Positions 1-8,312 are shown, numbered from the stretch's first letter. The stretch: DNA of 64,000 nt from Alloalcanivorax marinus (GCF_016785095.1 NZ_JAEKJB010000002.1:310001-374000), one strand, 5' to 3'. Program-made: numbers and translations. The notes: generated by a model from the sequence alone, not told the origin.

Positions 1-132
1 ATCTTCGGCGGCGCCGGCTACATGCGTGGCACCGTGGTGGAGCGGCTGTTCCGGGACAACCGCATCCTGTCCATCGGCGGCGGCACCTACGAGATCATGA
101 ACGAGGTGATCGCCAAGCGGCTGGGGCTCTAG
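1..132 (+). CDS. Acyl-CoA dehydrogenase, C-terminal fragment (cut by window edge)
   Basis: The frame is open from base 1 and ends at TAG (130-132), giving 43 residues. The segment FGGAGYMRG, then RLFRDNRI and GGGTYEIMNEVIAKRLGL, matches the last helices of acyl-CoA dehydrogenases, where the G-Y stretch, the R-D-R-I segment and the GT-x-EI-x sequence shape the FAD/acyl-CoA site. The family performs the FAD-dependent first oxidation of fatty acyl-CoA beta-oxidation or of short branched acyl-CoAs. Chain-length class cannot be judged from this piece. It converges on the binding-protein gene at 225-1226, with a REP pair in the gap. Its presence fits the lipid theme of the first 22 kb, but this is only context. 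Confidence 0.85.
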   Translation: MFGGAGYMRGTVVERLFRDNRILSIGGGTYEIMNEVIAKRLGL

Positions 133-146
133 CCGCCCACGCCGCC

Positions 147-218
147 ATCGCGACTAAAGCGGAACGCCGCCCGGTCGCTCCTACAGAATATGGTAGTAGG
201 AGCGACTTCAGTCGCGAT
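147..218. repeat. REP-like inverted pair (one long-form arm, one short-form arm)
   Basis: The right arm (196-218) is the standard unit GTAGG-AGCGACTTCAGTCGC-GAT. The left arm (147-184) is the inverse orientation with an internal insert (AAAGCGGAACGCCGCCCGG) between the two halves of the palindrome. It lies between convergent genes, a typical REP site. Confidence 0.85.
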
Positions 219-224
219 CAGGCG

Positions 225-1226
225 TCAGCCGGCGGTGCACTCCGCCCGGGAGCTGTCGAGCTTGCAGCGGATCTTGCGCAGCAGGTCCAGCATGTCGCCG
301 TCGTAGTAGCCTTCCTTGCGCAACTGGTCCCGGGAGTCCTGCATCATCAGCTCGTATTCGCGCTTGTCCTCGTCGGGGATGTCCACCCACCACTTGGGGT
401 CGACCTGGTCCGACTCACGCTTGAGCTGCTCCAGTACCTTGTCCAGGTTGTCGTAAAAATACTCCCGGGACTTCTGCGCGATCTCCGCCGGGAACCGGTC
501 TTCCTTGCCCACCAGCTGGATCGAGAGCTGCAACAGCGGGTAATCGATGATGCCACCGTCGGGCTGCAGGCCCTTGTACAGTTCCAGCACGTTGTAGGCC
601 ACCAGCGGCGCGGCGATCACGTCCACGGAGCCGTTGTTGAACTTGCCGGCGAAGTTGGTGATGTCCGAGGGTACCGGGGTGGCGCCGGCGGCGGCCACCA
701 TCTTGGCCTGGGTGGGGTCGAAATCGAGCACCGCCACTTTCTTGCCGGCGGCCTTGGCCAGGGAGTTGATCTCCCGGTCGTTGACGAACAGGTAGGCGGC
801 GCCGATGGGGGCGATGCCGATCACCTCGTAGGAATTGGCGGTGAGCTGCTCGGCGCGGCTCGGGTGCGACAGCACGCGCAGGGCGAGCTTCATGTGCTCC
901 ATGGTGGGCAGGGCGCCGATGGAGTCCAGGGTGCCGGCGTACTTGTTGAACTGGCGGGCGCGCAGCCCGGTGATCAGGGAGGCATCGCACTGGCCGGCCT
1001 TGAGGTCCTCGGCGGCCACTTGCTCATTGGTGTAGACGCGCAGGTTGGCCTTCAGGCCCCAGTTCAGCGCGGCGGCGCGCCAGTCCTTCATGGCGGCCAT
1101 GGTGGGGCCCATCTGGCCGGCGATATCGAATACGCAGATGTCGCGTTCGATCTGCTCCTGGGCCTGGGCGGCGCCGGCCAGCAACAGGGTGGCGGCGGCC
1201 AGGAGGGCGCTGAAGCGTTTTGTCAT
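225..1226 (-). CDS. AdeT/DctP-like putative solute-binding protein, paralog A
   Basis: This is a 333-residue periplasmic protein with a clear signal peptide (positive start, hydrophobic core, AQA cleavage near residue 22). It belongs to the AdeT1/AdeT2-like putative solute-binding family (formerly a DUF). The segment GKKVAVLDFDPTQAKMVAAA, then GATPVPSDI and G-VDVIAAP, mirrors the TRAP DctP pattern (K-V..AKM..LGATPVP..G-VDG), so a TRAP-type substrate-binding fold is likely. Conserved cysteines are C in DICVFDIAG, C in KAGQCDAS, and a C-terminal pair spaced C-x8-C (RCKLDSSRAEC). Three paralogs occur at 15887-16891, 19690-20724 and 20721-21902. An SD (AAGGA) lies 8 bases before the ATG. The Acinetobacter AdeT proteins were reported as efflux-related; here the context suggests uptake, which is inference. 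It lies 155 bp downstream of the lipase gene on the same strand. Confidence 0.75.
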   Translation of the reverse strand: MTKRFSALLAAATLLLAGAAQAQEQIERDICVFDIAGQMGPTMAAMKDWRAAALNWGLKANLRVYTNEQVAAEDLKAGQCDASLITGLRARQFNKYAGTLDSIGALPTMEHMKLALRVLSHPSRAEQLTANSYEVIGIAPIGAAYLFVNDREINSLAKAAGKKVAVLDFDPTQAKMVAAAGATPVPSDITNFAGKFNNGSVDVIAAPLVAYNVLELYKGLQPDGGIIDYPLLQLSIQLVGKEDRFPAEIAQKSREYFYDNLDKVLEQLKRESDQVDPKWWVDIPDEDKREYELMMQDSRDQLRKEGYYDGDMLDLLRKIRCKLDSSRAECTAG

Positions 1227-1347
1227 GGTTATGGTCCTTCATCCGGGTCTCTGTCCGGATGGTAGGCGGGTGGCGCCAGGACACAAAACCTTGGCGCCCG
1301 GGTGAGTGAGCGTTTCGGTCACCCGCCGGGCTGATCGTACCCCCACC

Positions 1348-1370
1348 GTAGGAGCGACTTTAGTCGCGAT
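1348..1370. repeat. REP-like single unit
   Basis: One copy of the 23-base unit with core GCGACTTTAGTCGC, directly after the lipase gene. The rest of the 1227-1381 gap holds a GC-rich inverted repeat near 1271-1300 (GGCGCCAGG / CCTTGGCGCC) without a T-run, so a terminator role is uncertain. Confidence 0.8.
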
Positions 1371-1381
1371 AGTCCGCCGGC

Positions 1382-2311
1382 CTAGAAGCTGTAATTCTTC
1401 AGCCGGTTGGCTTGCTGCCGGTAGAGACTCACCGGGTCGGTGCTCCACAGATCGTGCAGGCCGAGCACCTGGTTGACCTCGTCCAGGTGATTCATGCGGT
1501 AGTCATCGCGGATCACCATGCCCAGATGGCTGGAACAGCTGCTCACCAGGCCATCGTTGGGCTCGCCCAGGAACACGATGGACGTGGCCGCCAGGAACGG
1601 GTCGGACGGGTCGAGAACATTGGTAAGGGTCTTGGCGCCGCTCCAGGAGAAGTAGGAAACGCCGTTGGCGGCCTGCCGGGGCGCGTCGCCGCAGTAGCGG
1701 GCCGGTATGCCCTCCGGATACCGCTGGTTGAAGGCCACCGTATCGGCGGTGGTGAGCGCCTTGAGCGCGGCCAGGATGTCCTGCTCGTTGCCGCCGCCGG
1801 AGAACAGGTCGATAAGCCCGGCCAGGGCGTTGCCCAGGTAGCCGATCAGGTTGCCGGAGAAGGGCACGTTATCAACCACGCCCTGCAGCACGTCCGCCAG
1901 CCGGGCGCCCCAGTTGACGCCGCCGACGCTGGTCACCGAGGCCACGTACTCAGGGTACACCGAGGCCACGTAGCGGGTGGTGGGGCCGCCGTGGCTGTGG
2001 CCGATCAGGTTGACCCGCTCGGCGCCGGTGCTGGCGAGGATGGTTTCCACCTGGCGCGCCAGCTGCTCGCCGCGCACGGCGGTGTCCTCGGCGGCGCTCA
2101 CCTGGGCCACGTAGACCTCGGCGCCGCCCTGGCGCAGTTCCTCGGGGATACGGTACCAGTAGTCCACGCCGGCGGCGGTGTCGAAGCCGAACAGGCCATG
2201 GACCAGAACGATGGGGTAACGGGTGGCGGTGTAATCGGCGATGGCCTGGGCCGGCACCGACAGCACCACGAGCATGAGGGCGCTCAGCAGCGCCTGGAGC
2301 AACGTTTTCAT
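1382..2311 (-). CDS. lipA: Secreted triacylglycerol lipase, bacterial family I.1/I.2 type
   Basis: This is a 309-residue alpha/beta hydrolase that cleaves ester bonds of long-chain triacylglycerols outside the cell. The signal peptide ends at AQA near residue 23. PIVLVHGLFG (33-42) supplies the oxyanion hole. The nucleophile Ser106 lies in GHSHGG. Asp253 (NDG) and His275 (MNHLDEV) complete the triad. Cys207 and Cys259 correspond to the conserved disulfide of Pseudomonas-type lipases. Such enzymes need a membrane-anchored foldase, which is encoded at 2753-3748, but here divergently rather than downstream. Secretion would be by Sec plus a type II system, which is not seen in this window. The start ATG at 2311 has a GGGAAG sequence upstream. 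Confidence 0.95.
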   Translation of the reverse strand: MKTLLQALLSALMLVVLSVPAQAIADYTATRYPIVLVHGLFGFDTAAGVDYWYRIPEELRQGGAEVYVAQVSAAEDTAVRGEQLARQVETILASTGAERVNLIGHSHGGPTTRYVASVYPEYVASVTSVGGVNWGARLADVLQGVVDNVPFSGNLIGYLGNALAGLIDLFSGGGNEQDILAALKALTTADTVAFNQRYPEGIPARYCGDAPRQAANGVSYFSWSGAKTLTNVLDPSDPFLAATSIVFLGEPNDGLVSSCSSHLGMVIRDDYRMNHLDEVNQVLGLHDLWSTDPVSLYRQQANRLKNYSF

Positions 2312-2399
2312 AAGCTTCCCTGTTTGTGTTGTTGTTGAATTGTTGGTTATGCGCCAAGGTCCTCTTGGCGGGAACCTTCCCGGGAAGTGAAGGTTCCTA

Positions 2400-2665
2400 G
2401 GGCCTGTTCACTCTACTTGCATCATGCCTGTTGTGGCTAAAAATCCACCCATCTAGGCACGAGGAGAGAAGTTTGGTGGCTCCAAATGAACGACGAGTAA
2501 CGCGGAGGGGTGGATTTTTAGCCACAACCCGAAGGGCTGGCCCCCTTTTGGCCACCAGCGTCGTTGTCGGTCGCTTATTTGGACTGACCAAACGGCGCTC
2601 CCTCCGCCTAGCTGGAGGCCAAAATGACATCCAGCAGGCGTGATGCAAGTAGAGTGAACAGGCCC
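2400..2665. mobile_element. MITE-like element with 31-bp terminal inverted repeats
   Basis: The ends 2400-2430 and 2635-2665 are inverted copies (31 bp, one mismatch), beginning GGGCCTGTTCACTCTACTTG. Inside, a second perfect 20-bp inverted repeat (2431-2450 and 2508-2527, TTGTGGCTAAAAATCCACCC) directly abuts the left end. More complementary patches follow (GTTTGGT/ACCAAAC; GCGGAGG/CCTCCGC). No coding frame of credible size or transposase is present. It occupies most of the 441-base gap between the divergent lipase and foldase genes, and no exact target-site duplication is obvious. A non-autonomous transposable element is the simplest reading. A large structured RNA or DNA hairpin is the alternative. 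Confidence 0.75.
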
Positions 2666-2752
2666 TCAGACTAGCGCCGCTCTTGCCGGTGTTGCACTAA
2701 TAAAAAAGTCGTAATCCGATCAGCGGTGATAACAATAAGACGGAGTACAGGG

Positions 2753-3748
2753 ATGAGAATCATGATCGTGGCGCTGAGCGCGCTGCTGCTGGTGGCCGGC
2801 GCGGCCTGGTGGTGGCGGGACGGTGCGGGTGGCCCGGCGCGCCCGGCGGTGGCCGCCGCTTCCACCGGGGCCCCCGCCGGACCGGCCTTCCAGGGGGGCT
2901 CGGATTTCGCCACCTTCGCCGCCCGGGGCGCCCGGCTGGAGAGCGAGCCGGCCAGTTGGCGCGGCACCGAGCCGGACGGTGCCCTGCGGGTGGACGACAA
3001 CGGCGACTTGATCGTCACCGAGGAGGTGCGGCGGCGCTTCGATTACTTCCTTTCCGCCCTCGGCGAGGAGGATCTCAACGTGCTGCGCGCCCGGGTGGCG
3101 GCACACCTGGACGCGGCGCTGCCGCCGGCGGCGGCGCGCCAGGCCTGGGATTTGTTCGAGCGCTACACCGGCTACCGGGCGGCGCTACGCGGGCTCGACA
3201 GCCCGGATAACGACACCGCCGCCCTGCGCCGCAGCCTGGAGGAGCGGCGGGCGCTGCGTCGGCGCTGGTTCGACGCCGAGGCCCGGGAGGCATTCTTCGG
3301 TTTCCGTGACCGCTATGACAGCTTCGCCCTGGACCGGCGCGCCATTCTTGAGGACCCGGCCCTGAGCGCCGAGGAGAAGGCGGCCCGGGTGAGCGCGTTG
3401 GAGGCCGACCTGGCGCCGCGGTTGCGCGCCATGGTGGAAGCCACCCGGCGCCCGGTGTCGGTGGCGGCGCAGGTGGACCGGCTGCGCGAGCAGGGCGCCT
3501 CGGAGGCGCGGGTGTACCAGCTGCGTGAGCGGGAACTGGGCGCCGAGGCGGCGGAGCGGCTGGCGGATCTGGATCATCGGCGGGCGGAATGGGAGCGGCG
3601 CTATGATGAGTACCGCGAGCAGCGCGAGGGGATTCTGCACAGTGGCCTGGCGCCGGAGGACCGGGACGCCCAGGTGCGGGCCCTGCGCGCGCGCCTGTTC
3701 GACGAACAGGAGCAGCGGCGGGTGCAGGCGTTGGATCGTATCCGGTGA
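2753..3748 (+). CDS. lifO: Lipase secretion chaperone (foldase)
   Basis: This is a 331-residue steric chaperone that folds the family I lipase in the periplasm. An N-terminal uncleaved anchor (MRIMIVALSALLLVAGAAWWW) is followed by an Ala/Pro/Gly linker, then a mostly helical domain rich in Arg and Glu. The family hallmark is visible as RYTGYRAAL (R-x1-2-F/Y-S-x-F/Y-D-type region) and in the FFGFRDRYDSFALDR segment. The start at ATG 2753 is preferred because CGGAG lies 7 bases upstream; an in-frame GTG at 2726 would add nine polar residues before the anchor. The gene is divergent from its client lipase (1382-2311) instead of co-transcribed, and a MITE-like element separates them. Confidence 0.9.
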   Translation: MRIMIVALSALLLVAGAAWWWRDGAGGPARPAVAAASTGAPAGPAFQGGSDFATFAARGARLESEPASWRGTEPDGALRVDDNGDLIVTEEVRRRFDYFLSALGEEDLNVLRARVAAHLDAALPPAAARQAWDLFERYTGYRAALRGLDSPDNDTAALRRSLEERRALRRRWFDAEAREAFFGFRDRYDSFALDRRAILEDPALSAEEKAARVSALEADLAPRLRAMVEATRRPVSVAAQVDRLREQGASEARVYQLRERELGAEAAERLADLDHRRAEWERRYDEYREQREGILHSGLAPEDRDAQVRALRARLFDEQEQRRVQALDRIR

Positions 3749-3757
3749 CGCCGGGTG

Positions 3758-3833
3758 ATCGCGACTGAAGTCGCTCCTACGTCGTAAATTCTGCCGTAGG
3801 AGCGACTGGGCGGCACTCCACTTCAGTCGCGAT
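3758..3833. repeat. REP-like inverted pair
   Basis: The left arm, 3758-3780, is the short form. The right arm, 3796-3833, is the long form with an insert (GGGCGGCACTCCA) splitting the palindrome. It sits between the convergent foldase and gpmA genes and may end both transcripts. Confidence 0.85.
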
Positions 3834-3838
3834 TCGAC

Positions 3839-4585
3839 TCAGCCTTTGGTCTGGTTGGCCACCGCCTCGGCGGCCTTGGCGGCGGCTTCCTCGTCGCCCA
3901 GGTAGTAGTTCTTGATCGGCTTCAGATCGTCGTCCAGCTCGTAGACCATGGGAATCCCGGTGGGGATGTTGAGCTTGACGATGTCCTCGTCGGAAATGCC
4001 GCTCAGGTGTTTCACCAGGGCGCGCAGACTGTTGCCGTGGGCGCAGATCAGCACCTGCTTGCCGGCCCGCACCTGGGGCTCGATTTCCGCCTGATAGTAG
4101 GGCAGGAAGCGGGCGACGGTGTCCTTGAGGCTCTCGGACAGCGGAATCTTGCTCTCGTCCAGGTCCTTGTAGACGCGCAGACGGCCGGCGTAACGCTCGT
4201 CGTCGCGGTCCATCTTGGGCGGCGGCGTATCGTAGCTGCGGCGCCAGATCAGCACCTGCTCGTCGCCGTACTTCTCGGCGGTCTCCGCCTTGTTGAGCCC
4301 TTGCAGGGCACCGTAGTGGCGTTCGTTGAGGCGGTAGTCCCGGGTCACCGGAATCCACATCTGGTCCATGCCATCGAGGATGGTCCACAGCGTGCGGATG
4401 GCGCGCTTGAGCACCGAGGTGTAAGCCATGTCGAACTCAAAGCCGGCTTCCTTCAGCAGCTCGCCGGCCTGACGCGCTTCCTCGCGGCCCTGCTCGGTGA
4501 GATCCACGTCCTTCCAGCCGGTGAAGCGGTTTTCCTTGTTCCAGACGCTCTGGCCGTGGCGGACCAGTACCAGTTTGGTGCTCAT
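3839..4585 (-). CDS. gpmA: 2,3-bisphosphoglycerate-dependent phosphoglycerate mutase
   Basis: This is a 248-residue cytoplasmic enzyme interconverting 3- and 2-phosphoglycerate in glycolysis and gluconeogenesis. The catalytic phosphohistidine is His10 in [10 protein letters not shown]. The signatures [27 protein letters not shown] and [13 protein letters not shown] (second histidine) follow in canonical order, and the length matches the family. The start ATG has AGGA eight bases upstream. It is a stand-alone gene transcribed away from rnd, with REP elements downstream. Confidence 0.97.
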   Translation of the reverse strand: MSTKLVLVRHGQSVWNKENRFTGWKDVDLTEQGREEARQAGELLKEAGFEFDMAYTSVLKRAIRTLWTILDGMDQMWIPVTRDYRLNERHYGALQGLNKAETAEKYGDEQVLIWRRSYDTPPPKMDRDDERYAGRLRVYKDLDESKIPLSESLKDTVARFLPYYQAEIEPQVRAGKQVLICAHGNSLRALVKHLSGISDEDIVKLNIPTGIPMVYELDDDLKPIKNYYLGDEEAAAKAAEAVANQTKG

Positions 4586-4671
4586 GGGCGGTTCCTGTGC
4601 GGTTTCCGTGATCGTGACGGCGGCGAATGGTACCAGAAACCGGCCCGCGCGTTGTAGGCCGGTCGGCCGCG

Positions 4672-4700
4672 TTTCGGGGGGCGGCTCCGATCCGTATAAT
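4672..4700 (+). promoter_or_regulatory. Candidate sigma-70 promoter for rnd
   Basis: A perfect TATAAT (4695-4700) lies 17 bases after a weak -35 TTTCGG (4672-4677), 31 bases upstream of the rnd start. Only the -10 is convincing. Confidence 0.5.
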
Positions 4701-4731
4701 GCGCGGGATCATTGGCAAGCCATGGATCGAC

Positions 4732-5805
4732 ATGACCTATATCTGGTGCGACAGCGCCGAGGCGCTGGGGGAATGGACCGCCCGCCTGCCCGCCGGGGCG
4801 CCGCTTTATCTGGACACGGAATTCATGCGCGAGCGCACCTACTACCCGCGTCTGGCGCTGGTGCAGGTGCACGACGGCGAGGCGATCCGCCTGATCGACA
4901 CCACCCGGGTGGCGGCGGCGGATCTGGCGCCGGCGCTGGCGGAGCGGCCCCTGGTGATGCATGCCTGCTCCGAGGATCTGGAGGCCCTGGCGGCGTTTTC
5001 CGGGGCCTACCCGGCGGCGGTGGAGGACACCCAGATCGCCGCCGCGCTGATCGGCGAGGACATGCAGCTCAGCTATCAGCGGCTGGTGGAGGGGCGGCTG
5101 GGAGTGAGTCTGCCCAAGGGGGCGACCCGCACCGACTGGCTCAAGCGACCGCTCAGCGAGGAGCAGTTGCGCTACGCCGTGGACGACGTGAAATACCTGC
5201 CGGAGCTGACCGATGGCCTGCGCGAGGCACTGGCGCGGCTGGGCCGGGAGGCCTGGTGGCGCGAGGAGTGCGCGCGGTTGCGCGAGGATGCGCTCAAACG
5301 CGCCGAGCCCGGCGACGCCTGGCGTCAGGTGAAGGGCGCGGGTACCCTGCGCGGCCAGGAGCTGGCGGTGCTGGAGGTGCTTGCCCAGTGGCGCGAGGAT
5401 ACCGCCCGGGAACGGGATCTGCCCAAGGGGTTCGTGGTGCGCGACAATACCTTGCTGGATCTGTGCCGGGCCGGTTCGCTGTCCCGGGAGCGGCTGCGCG
5501 AGCTGGGTATGCATCCCAAGGCGATCCGCCGCGATGGCGACACCCTTCTGGCGTTGGCCGCCGACGCCGCTGGCGCGACGCCGCCGGCGCCGTTGCCGGG
5601 CCCCTTGGAGCCGGCCCAGCGCCAGACCGTCAAGAGGTTGCGCGAGGCGGTGTCGCGGATCGCCGACGATCTGGGCCTCAAGCCCGATGTGCTGGTGCGC
5701 CGGCGCTGGCTGGAGGCGCTGGTGCGCGATCCCGGGCGGTTGCCCGAGCCGCTGACCGGCTGGCGCCATGATCTGGTGGCCCGGCCCCTGCTCGAATTGC
5801 TGTGA
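4732..5805 (+). CDS. rnd: Ribonuclease D
   Basis: This is a 357-residue 3'-5' exoribonuclease for tRNA precursor trimming. The DEDD exonuclease motifs are visible: [17 protein letters not shown] (Exo I), [11 protein letters not shown] (Exo II) and [12 protein letters not shown] (Exo III, DEDDy Tyr). They are followed by an HRDC domain (about residues 205-290) and a second HRDC-like region. The start at ATG 4732 (MTYIWCDS) fits family alignments. The frame stays open upstream, but no SD supports a longer form, and the start itself has little SD. It is followed after 7 bases by ycgL, as in pseudomonads. Confidence 0.95.
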   Translation: MTYIWCDSAEALGEWTARLPAGAPLYLDTEFMRERTYYPRLALVQVHDGEAIRLIDTTRVAAADLAPALAERPLVMHACSEDLEALAAFSGAYPAAVEDTQIAAALIGEDMQLSYQRLVEGRLGVSLPKGATRTDWLKRPLSEEQLRYAVDDVKYLPELTDGLREALARLGREAWWREECARLREDALKRAEPGDAWRQVKGAGTLRGQELAVLEVLAQWREDTARERDLPKGFVVRDNTLLDLCRAGSLSRERLRELGMHPKAIRRDGDTLLALAADAAGATPPAPLPGPLEPAQRQTVKRLREAVSRIADDLGLKPDVLVRRRWLEALVRDPGRLPEPLTGWRHDLVARPLLELL

Positions 5806-5812
5806 GAGACCG

Positions 5813-6115
5813 ATGACCCTGGAAGGCAAGCTGTTCTGTTCCATTTACAAGAGTCCGCGCCGCGAGGGCATGTACCTGTACGTGGAGCGCACCAAGGGGC
5901 TCAAGGATCTGCCCGAGGCGCTGATCAGCCAGTTCGGCGCGCCGCGCCATGTGACCGACATGATCCTTACCCCGGAGCGGCCCCTGGCCCGCGTCGAGGT
6001 GGATCAGGTGATGGCGCGCATCCGTGAGCAGGGCTTTTATCTGCAGATGCCGCCGCCGCCGGATGAGGACCTGTACCTGGCCAATGGCCACCCGGACCGT
6101 CCGCGCCATGCGTGA
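5813..6115 (+). CDS. ycgL: YcgL domain-containing protein
   Basis: This is a 100-residue small cytoplasmic protein of the YcgL family, whose biochemical role is not established. The N-terminal sequence [18 protein letters not shown] and the middle [19 protein letters not shown] pattern identify it. The start ATG lies 7 bases after the rnd stop, and the 3' end overlaps the ycgN start by 8 bases. Conserved clustering of rnd, ycgL and ycgN suggests a common RNA- or translation-linked role, which is inference. Confidence 0.93.
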   Translation: MTLEGKLFCSIYKSPRREGMYLYVERTKGLKDLPEALISQFGAPRHVTDMILTPERPLARVEVDQVMARIREQGFYLQMPPPPDEDLYLANGHPDRPRHA

Positions 6116-6545
6116 GCGTTTCTGGGAACGACCGCTGGAAGAGCTGGACGAAGCGGAGTGGGAAGCGCTTTGCGATGGCTGTGGACGCTGTTGTCTGGTT
6201 AAACTTCAGGACGAGGACAGCGGCGAGGTGGCCTTCACCAACGTGGCCTGCGCTTATCTGGACGATGCCGGCTGCCGGTGCACCGTTTACCCTGAGCGCC
6301 AGCGCTACGTGCCTGACTGCATGCCGGTGACCACCGAGGTGGCCCGGCATTTTGACTGGTTGCCGGCCACCTGCGCCTACCGCCGCCGCGCCAACGGCCA
6401 GCCGTTGGCTTCCTGGCACCCGCTGATTTCCGGTCGCGCCGACTCCGTGCGCGAGGCGGGCATCAGCGTCAGTGGCAGGGTGGTGTCCGAACGGGGGGTG
6501 GCCGAGGACGACCTGGAAGAGCATATTGTTCACTGGGTGGGCTGA
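6108..6545 (+). CDS. ycgN: YcgN-family cysteine cluster protein (UPF0260)
   Basis: This is a 145-residue protein with the CxxCGxCC cluster ([13 protein letters not shown]) and further cysteines at [15 protein letters not shown] and VPDCMPV. The family resembles CxxCxxCC proteins thought to bind a metal or iron-sulfur centre; function is unproven. The start at ATG 6108 ([13 protein letters not shown]) matches family N termini and overlaps the ycgL stop. An open frame reaching back to 6024 has no family similarity and was not used. Confidence 0.93.
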   Translation: MRERFWERPLEELDEAEWEALCDGCGRCCLVKLQDEDSGEVAFTNVACAYLDDAGCRCTVYPERQRYVPDCMPVTTEVARHFDWLPATCAYRRRANGQPLASWHPLISGRADSVREAGISVSGRVVSERGVAEDDLEEHIVHWVG

Positions 6546-6574
6546 CGCCGCCCCGACCGAATCTTGGAGTAATC

Positions 6575-6937
6575 GTGACGACGAAAGCCTATATGTGGGG
6601 ATGGTTCGCCTATTTGCTGGGTAGTGTGGGGGTGCTGTTCGTGCTGTGGTACATCACCCGGCCGTTCATGACTTCGCTGCGCCTGCCGTTGCGCGCGGTG
6701 GGCGCGGCCCTGCTGCTGACGCCCTGGTCGGTGTCGCCGGAACACGGCCAGTTGGCGCCGGCCTGGGTGGCGGCGCTGTTCGATGGTCTGTTCCAGGAAG
6801 AGATGAGTTCCTGGCGCGCCGGCGGGCCCTTGCTGGCCATCGTGGTGGTGGCGTTGCTGGTGGCCCTGGCGGAGCTGTGGCGACGCCATCGCAAGTACGG
6901 CGGCTATCACGACGATGGTGACGCGGAGGTGGAGTGA
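6575..6937 (+). CDS. Conserved inner-membrane protein of unknown function
   Basis: This is a 120-residue protein starting at GTG 6575, with TTGGAGT about 6 bases upstream. Two or three hydrophobic segments are visible: residues 5-28 (GWFAYLLGSVGVLFVLWYI), a moderately hydrophobic stretch near 38-52, and 86-103 (LLAIVVVALLVALAELW). A basic patch and an acidic tail follow. A similar small membrane protein sits beside ycgN in pseudomonads. I do not recognise a functional family. Its stop overlaps the HIT gene start by 4 bases (GTGA), so the two are probably translationally coupled. Confidence 0.75.
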   Translation: MTTKAYMWGWFAYLLGSVGVLFVLWYITRPFMTSLRLPLRAVGAALLLTPWSVSPEHGQLAPAWVAALFDGLFQEEMSSWRAGGPLLAIVVVALLVALAELWRRHRKYGGYHDDGDAEVE

Positions 6938-7383
6938 GCGATTGCGTCTTTTGTCGCATCCTCGCCGGTGAGCTGCCGGGCAGCGTGGTCTACCGCGATG
7001 AGCGGGCCATGGTGCTGCTGGACCTGTTTCCGGTGCGCGAGGCGCATTGCCTGGTGATTCCGGTGGAGCACCATGTGCTGCTGCAGGAGCTGTCGCCGGA
7101 GCTCACCGCGCACCTGTTCGAGCTGGCGCGGCGTACCATCCGTGCCCAGAAGCTGGCCGGCCTGGACGTGCTGGCGCACAACGTGATCGTCAACGACGGC
7201 CGCGAGGCCAACCAGCACGTGCCCCATGTGCATGTGCATGTGATTCCGCGCCGGGGGGGCGACACCCTGGCCACCGCCCTGACCTGGGGCACCCGCATGA
7301 TGAATATCTTCGGGCTGGCCAAGCGCCGCCATCGCCTGGACCGGCTGGCCGGGCTGCTCGCCGAGCATTTCCCCAAGGCCTGA
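6934..7383 (+). CDS. HIT family nucleotide hydrolase/transferase
   Basis: This is a 149-residue histidine-triad protein. The catalytic triad region is HVPHVHVHVIPRRGG near residue 95, with an N-terminal CxxC (DCVFCRI) typical of the HINT/HinT-like branch that binds zinc. The family hydrolyses aminoacyl- or lipoamide-AMP-type phosphoramidates. The start is GTG 6934, overlapping the previous stop. It is the last gene of the rnd-ycgL-ycgN-membrane protein-HIT series and is followed by a REP cluster. Confidence 0.9.
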   Translation: MSDCVFCRILAGELPGSVVYRDERAMVLLDLFPVREAHCLVIPVEHHVLLQELSPELTAHLFELARRTIRAQKLAGLDVLAHNVIVNDGREANQHVPHVHVHVIPRRGGDTLATALTWGTRMMNIFGLAKRRHRLDRLAGLLAEHFPKA

Positions 7384-7554
7384 ATCGCGACTGAAGTCGC
7401 TCCTACAAAGGCCCGCGCTCCTACAGAGGCCCGCACTGTAGGAGCGACCGGGCGGCGTTCCGCTTCAGTCGTGATGATGCCGGCACGGCGCCTCTACCGC
7501 GATCAGAAAGGTATGGCGGTTATTTCATGCGGTAGGAGCGACTTCAGTCGCGAT
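7384..7554. repeat. REP-like cluster (three units)
   Basis: The units are 7384-7406 (short, inverse), 7438-7475 (long form, insert CGGGCGGCGTTCCG) and 7532-7554 (short, direct). A truncated CGCTCCTACAGAGGCCCGC stutter lies between the first two. The right-hand units are each followed by the same GATGATGCCGGCACGGCGCC stretch (near 7473 and 7552), a direct duplication extending to the 3' end of the methyltransferase gene. Confidence 0.85.
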
Positions 7555-7571
7555 GATGCCGGCACGGCGCC

Positions 7572-8312
7572 TCAAGGCCGCGCGCAGCAGCGCAGCCGCA
7601 ACGGCCAGCGCACGGTCCTTTCCTGTTCGCCCCAGCGTGCCCGCAGCAGCGGCAGAAACGCCGCCAGCGGGTCCTCGCCAGCGGCGCGGGCCTTCACCAG
7701 CGCGGACCAGGTGTCCAGGTAGCCGGCCATGTCGCGCCAGCGCCAGCGGCGTTCGATATCGCCGGGGTTGGGCACCGTGCTTTCCGGCCAGGGCAGGGTC
7801 ACCCGTCGGTAGCCTTCGATCACTTGCCAGCGCGCCGCCGGCCACCAGGGCCGCAGCTCCCGGTCGTGGAAATCCTCGATCAGCCCATCCAGTCCGTCCA
7901 CGCTGCACAGTCCGTAACTGATGATCGCCAGCAGCCCGCCGGGGCGCAGCACCCGCCCGGCTTCATGGAAGAAAGCGGGCAATGGGAACCAGTGCAGGGC
8001 CTGGGCCACGGTGATCAGATCCAGGTTGGCGTCGGCCAGGGGCAGGGCATCGGCGCGCGCCACCAGGTAACGGCTGGCGCCGGCGGGGGCGGCGCTTACC
8101 TGCTCCAGGCTCACGTCGATGCCCAGCACCTGCTGGAAATGGGGTTCCAGCGCCCGGCAGGCCTGGCCGCTACCACAGCCCAGATCCAGCGCGCGGCGCC
8201 GGCCGGGGCTGCGTTCGGCGAGCCCGGCGAACAACGCCGGCGGGTAATCCGGGCGGTGGTTCTGGTAGTGGTCGCCGCGTTGGAACAGGGGGCCGCCGGA
8301 GGCGTTGTTCAT
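7572..8312 (-). CDS. Class I SAM-dependent methyltransferase
   Basis: This is a 246-residue methyltransferase of the Methyltransf_11/UbiE-like type. Motif I is ALDLGCGSGQACRAL (near residue 41), motif II the acidic GIDVSLEQV, and a post-motif region is VAQALHWFPLPAF, followed by VLRPGGLLAI. The HWF signature is common in trans-aconitate- or phospholipid-methyltransferase-like proteins, but the substrate cannot be named. It is the third gene of a minus-strand operon (small membrane protein, PilZ, methyltransferase), with an ATGA overlap to the PilZ gene. Confidence 0.85.
   Translation of the reverse strand: MNNASGGPLFQRGDHYQNHRPDYPPALFAGLAERSPGRRRALDLGCGSGQACRALEPHFQQVLGIDVSLEQVSAAPAGASRYLVARADALPLADANLDLITVAQALHWFPLPAFFHEAGRVLRPGGLLAIISYGLCSVDGLDGLIEDFHDRELRPWWPAARWQVIEGYRRVTLPWPESTVPNPGDIERRWRWRDMAGYLDTWSALVKARAAGEDPLAAFLPLLRARWGEQERTVRWPLRLRCCARP

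Noticed and set aside
225..1226. Annotating the AdeT-like proteins as RND efflux components
   Set aside because: They are about 330-residue secreted proteins with a DctP-like core; no RND permease, membrane fusion or outer membrane channel gene is nearby.
2431..2643. Short open frames inside the MITE-like element as a gene
   Set aside because: Arg/Ala-rich translations on both strands, no SD, and the sequence is dominated by inverted repeats.
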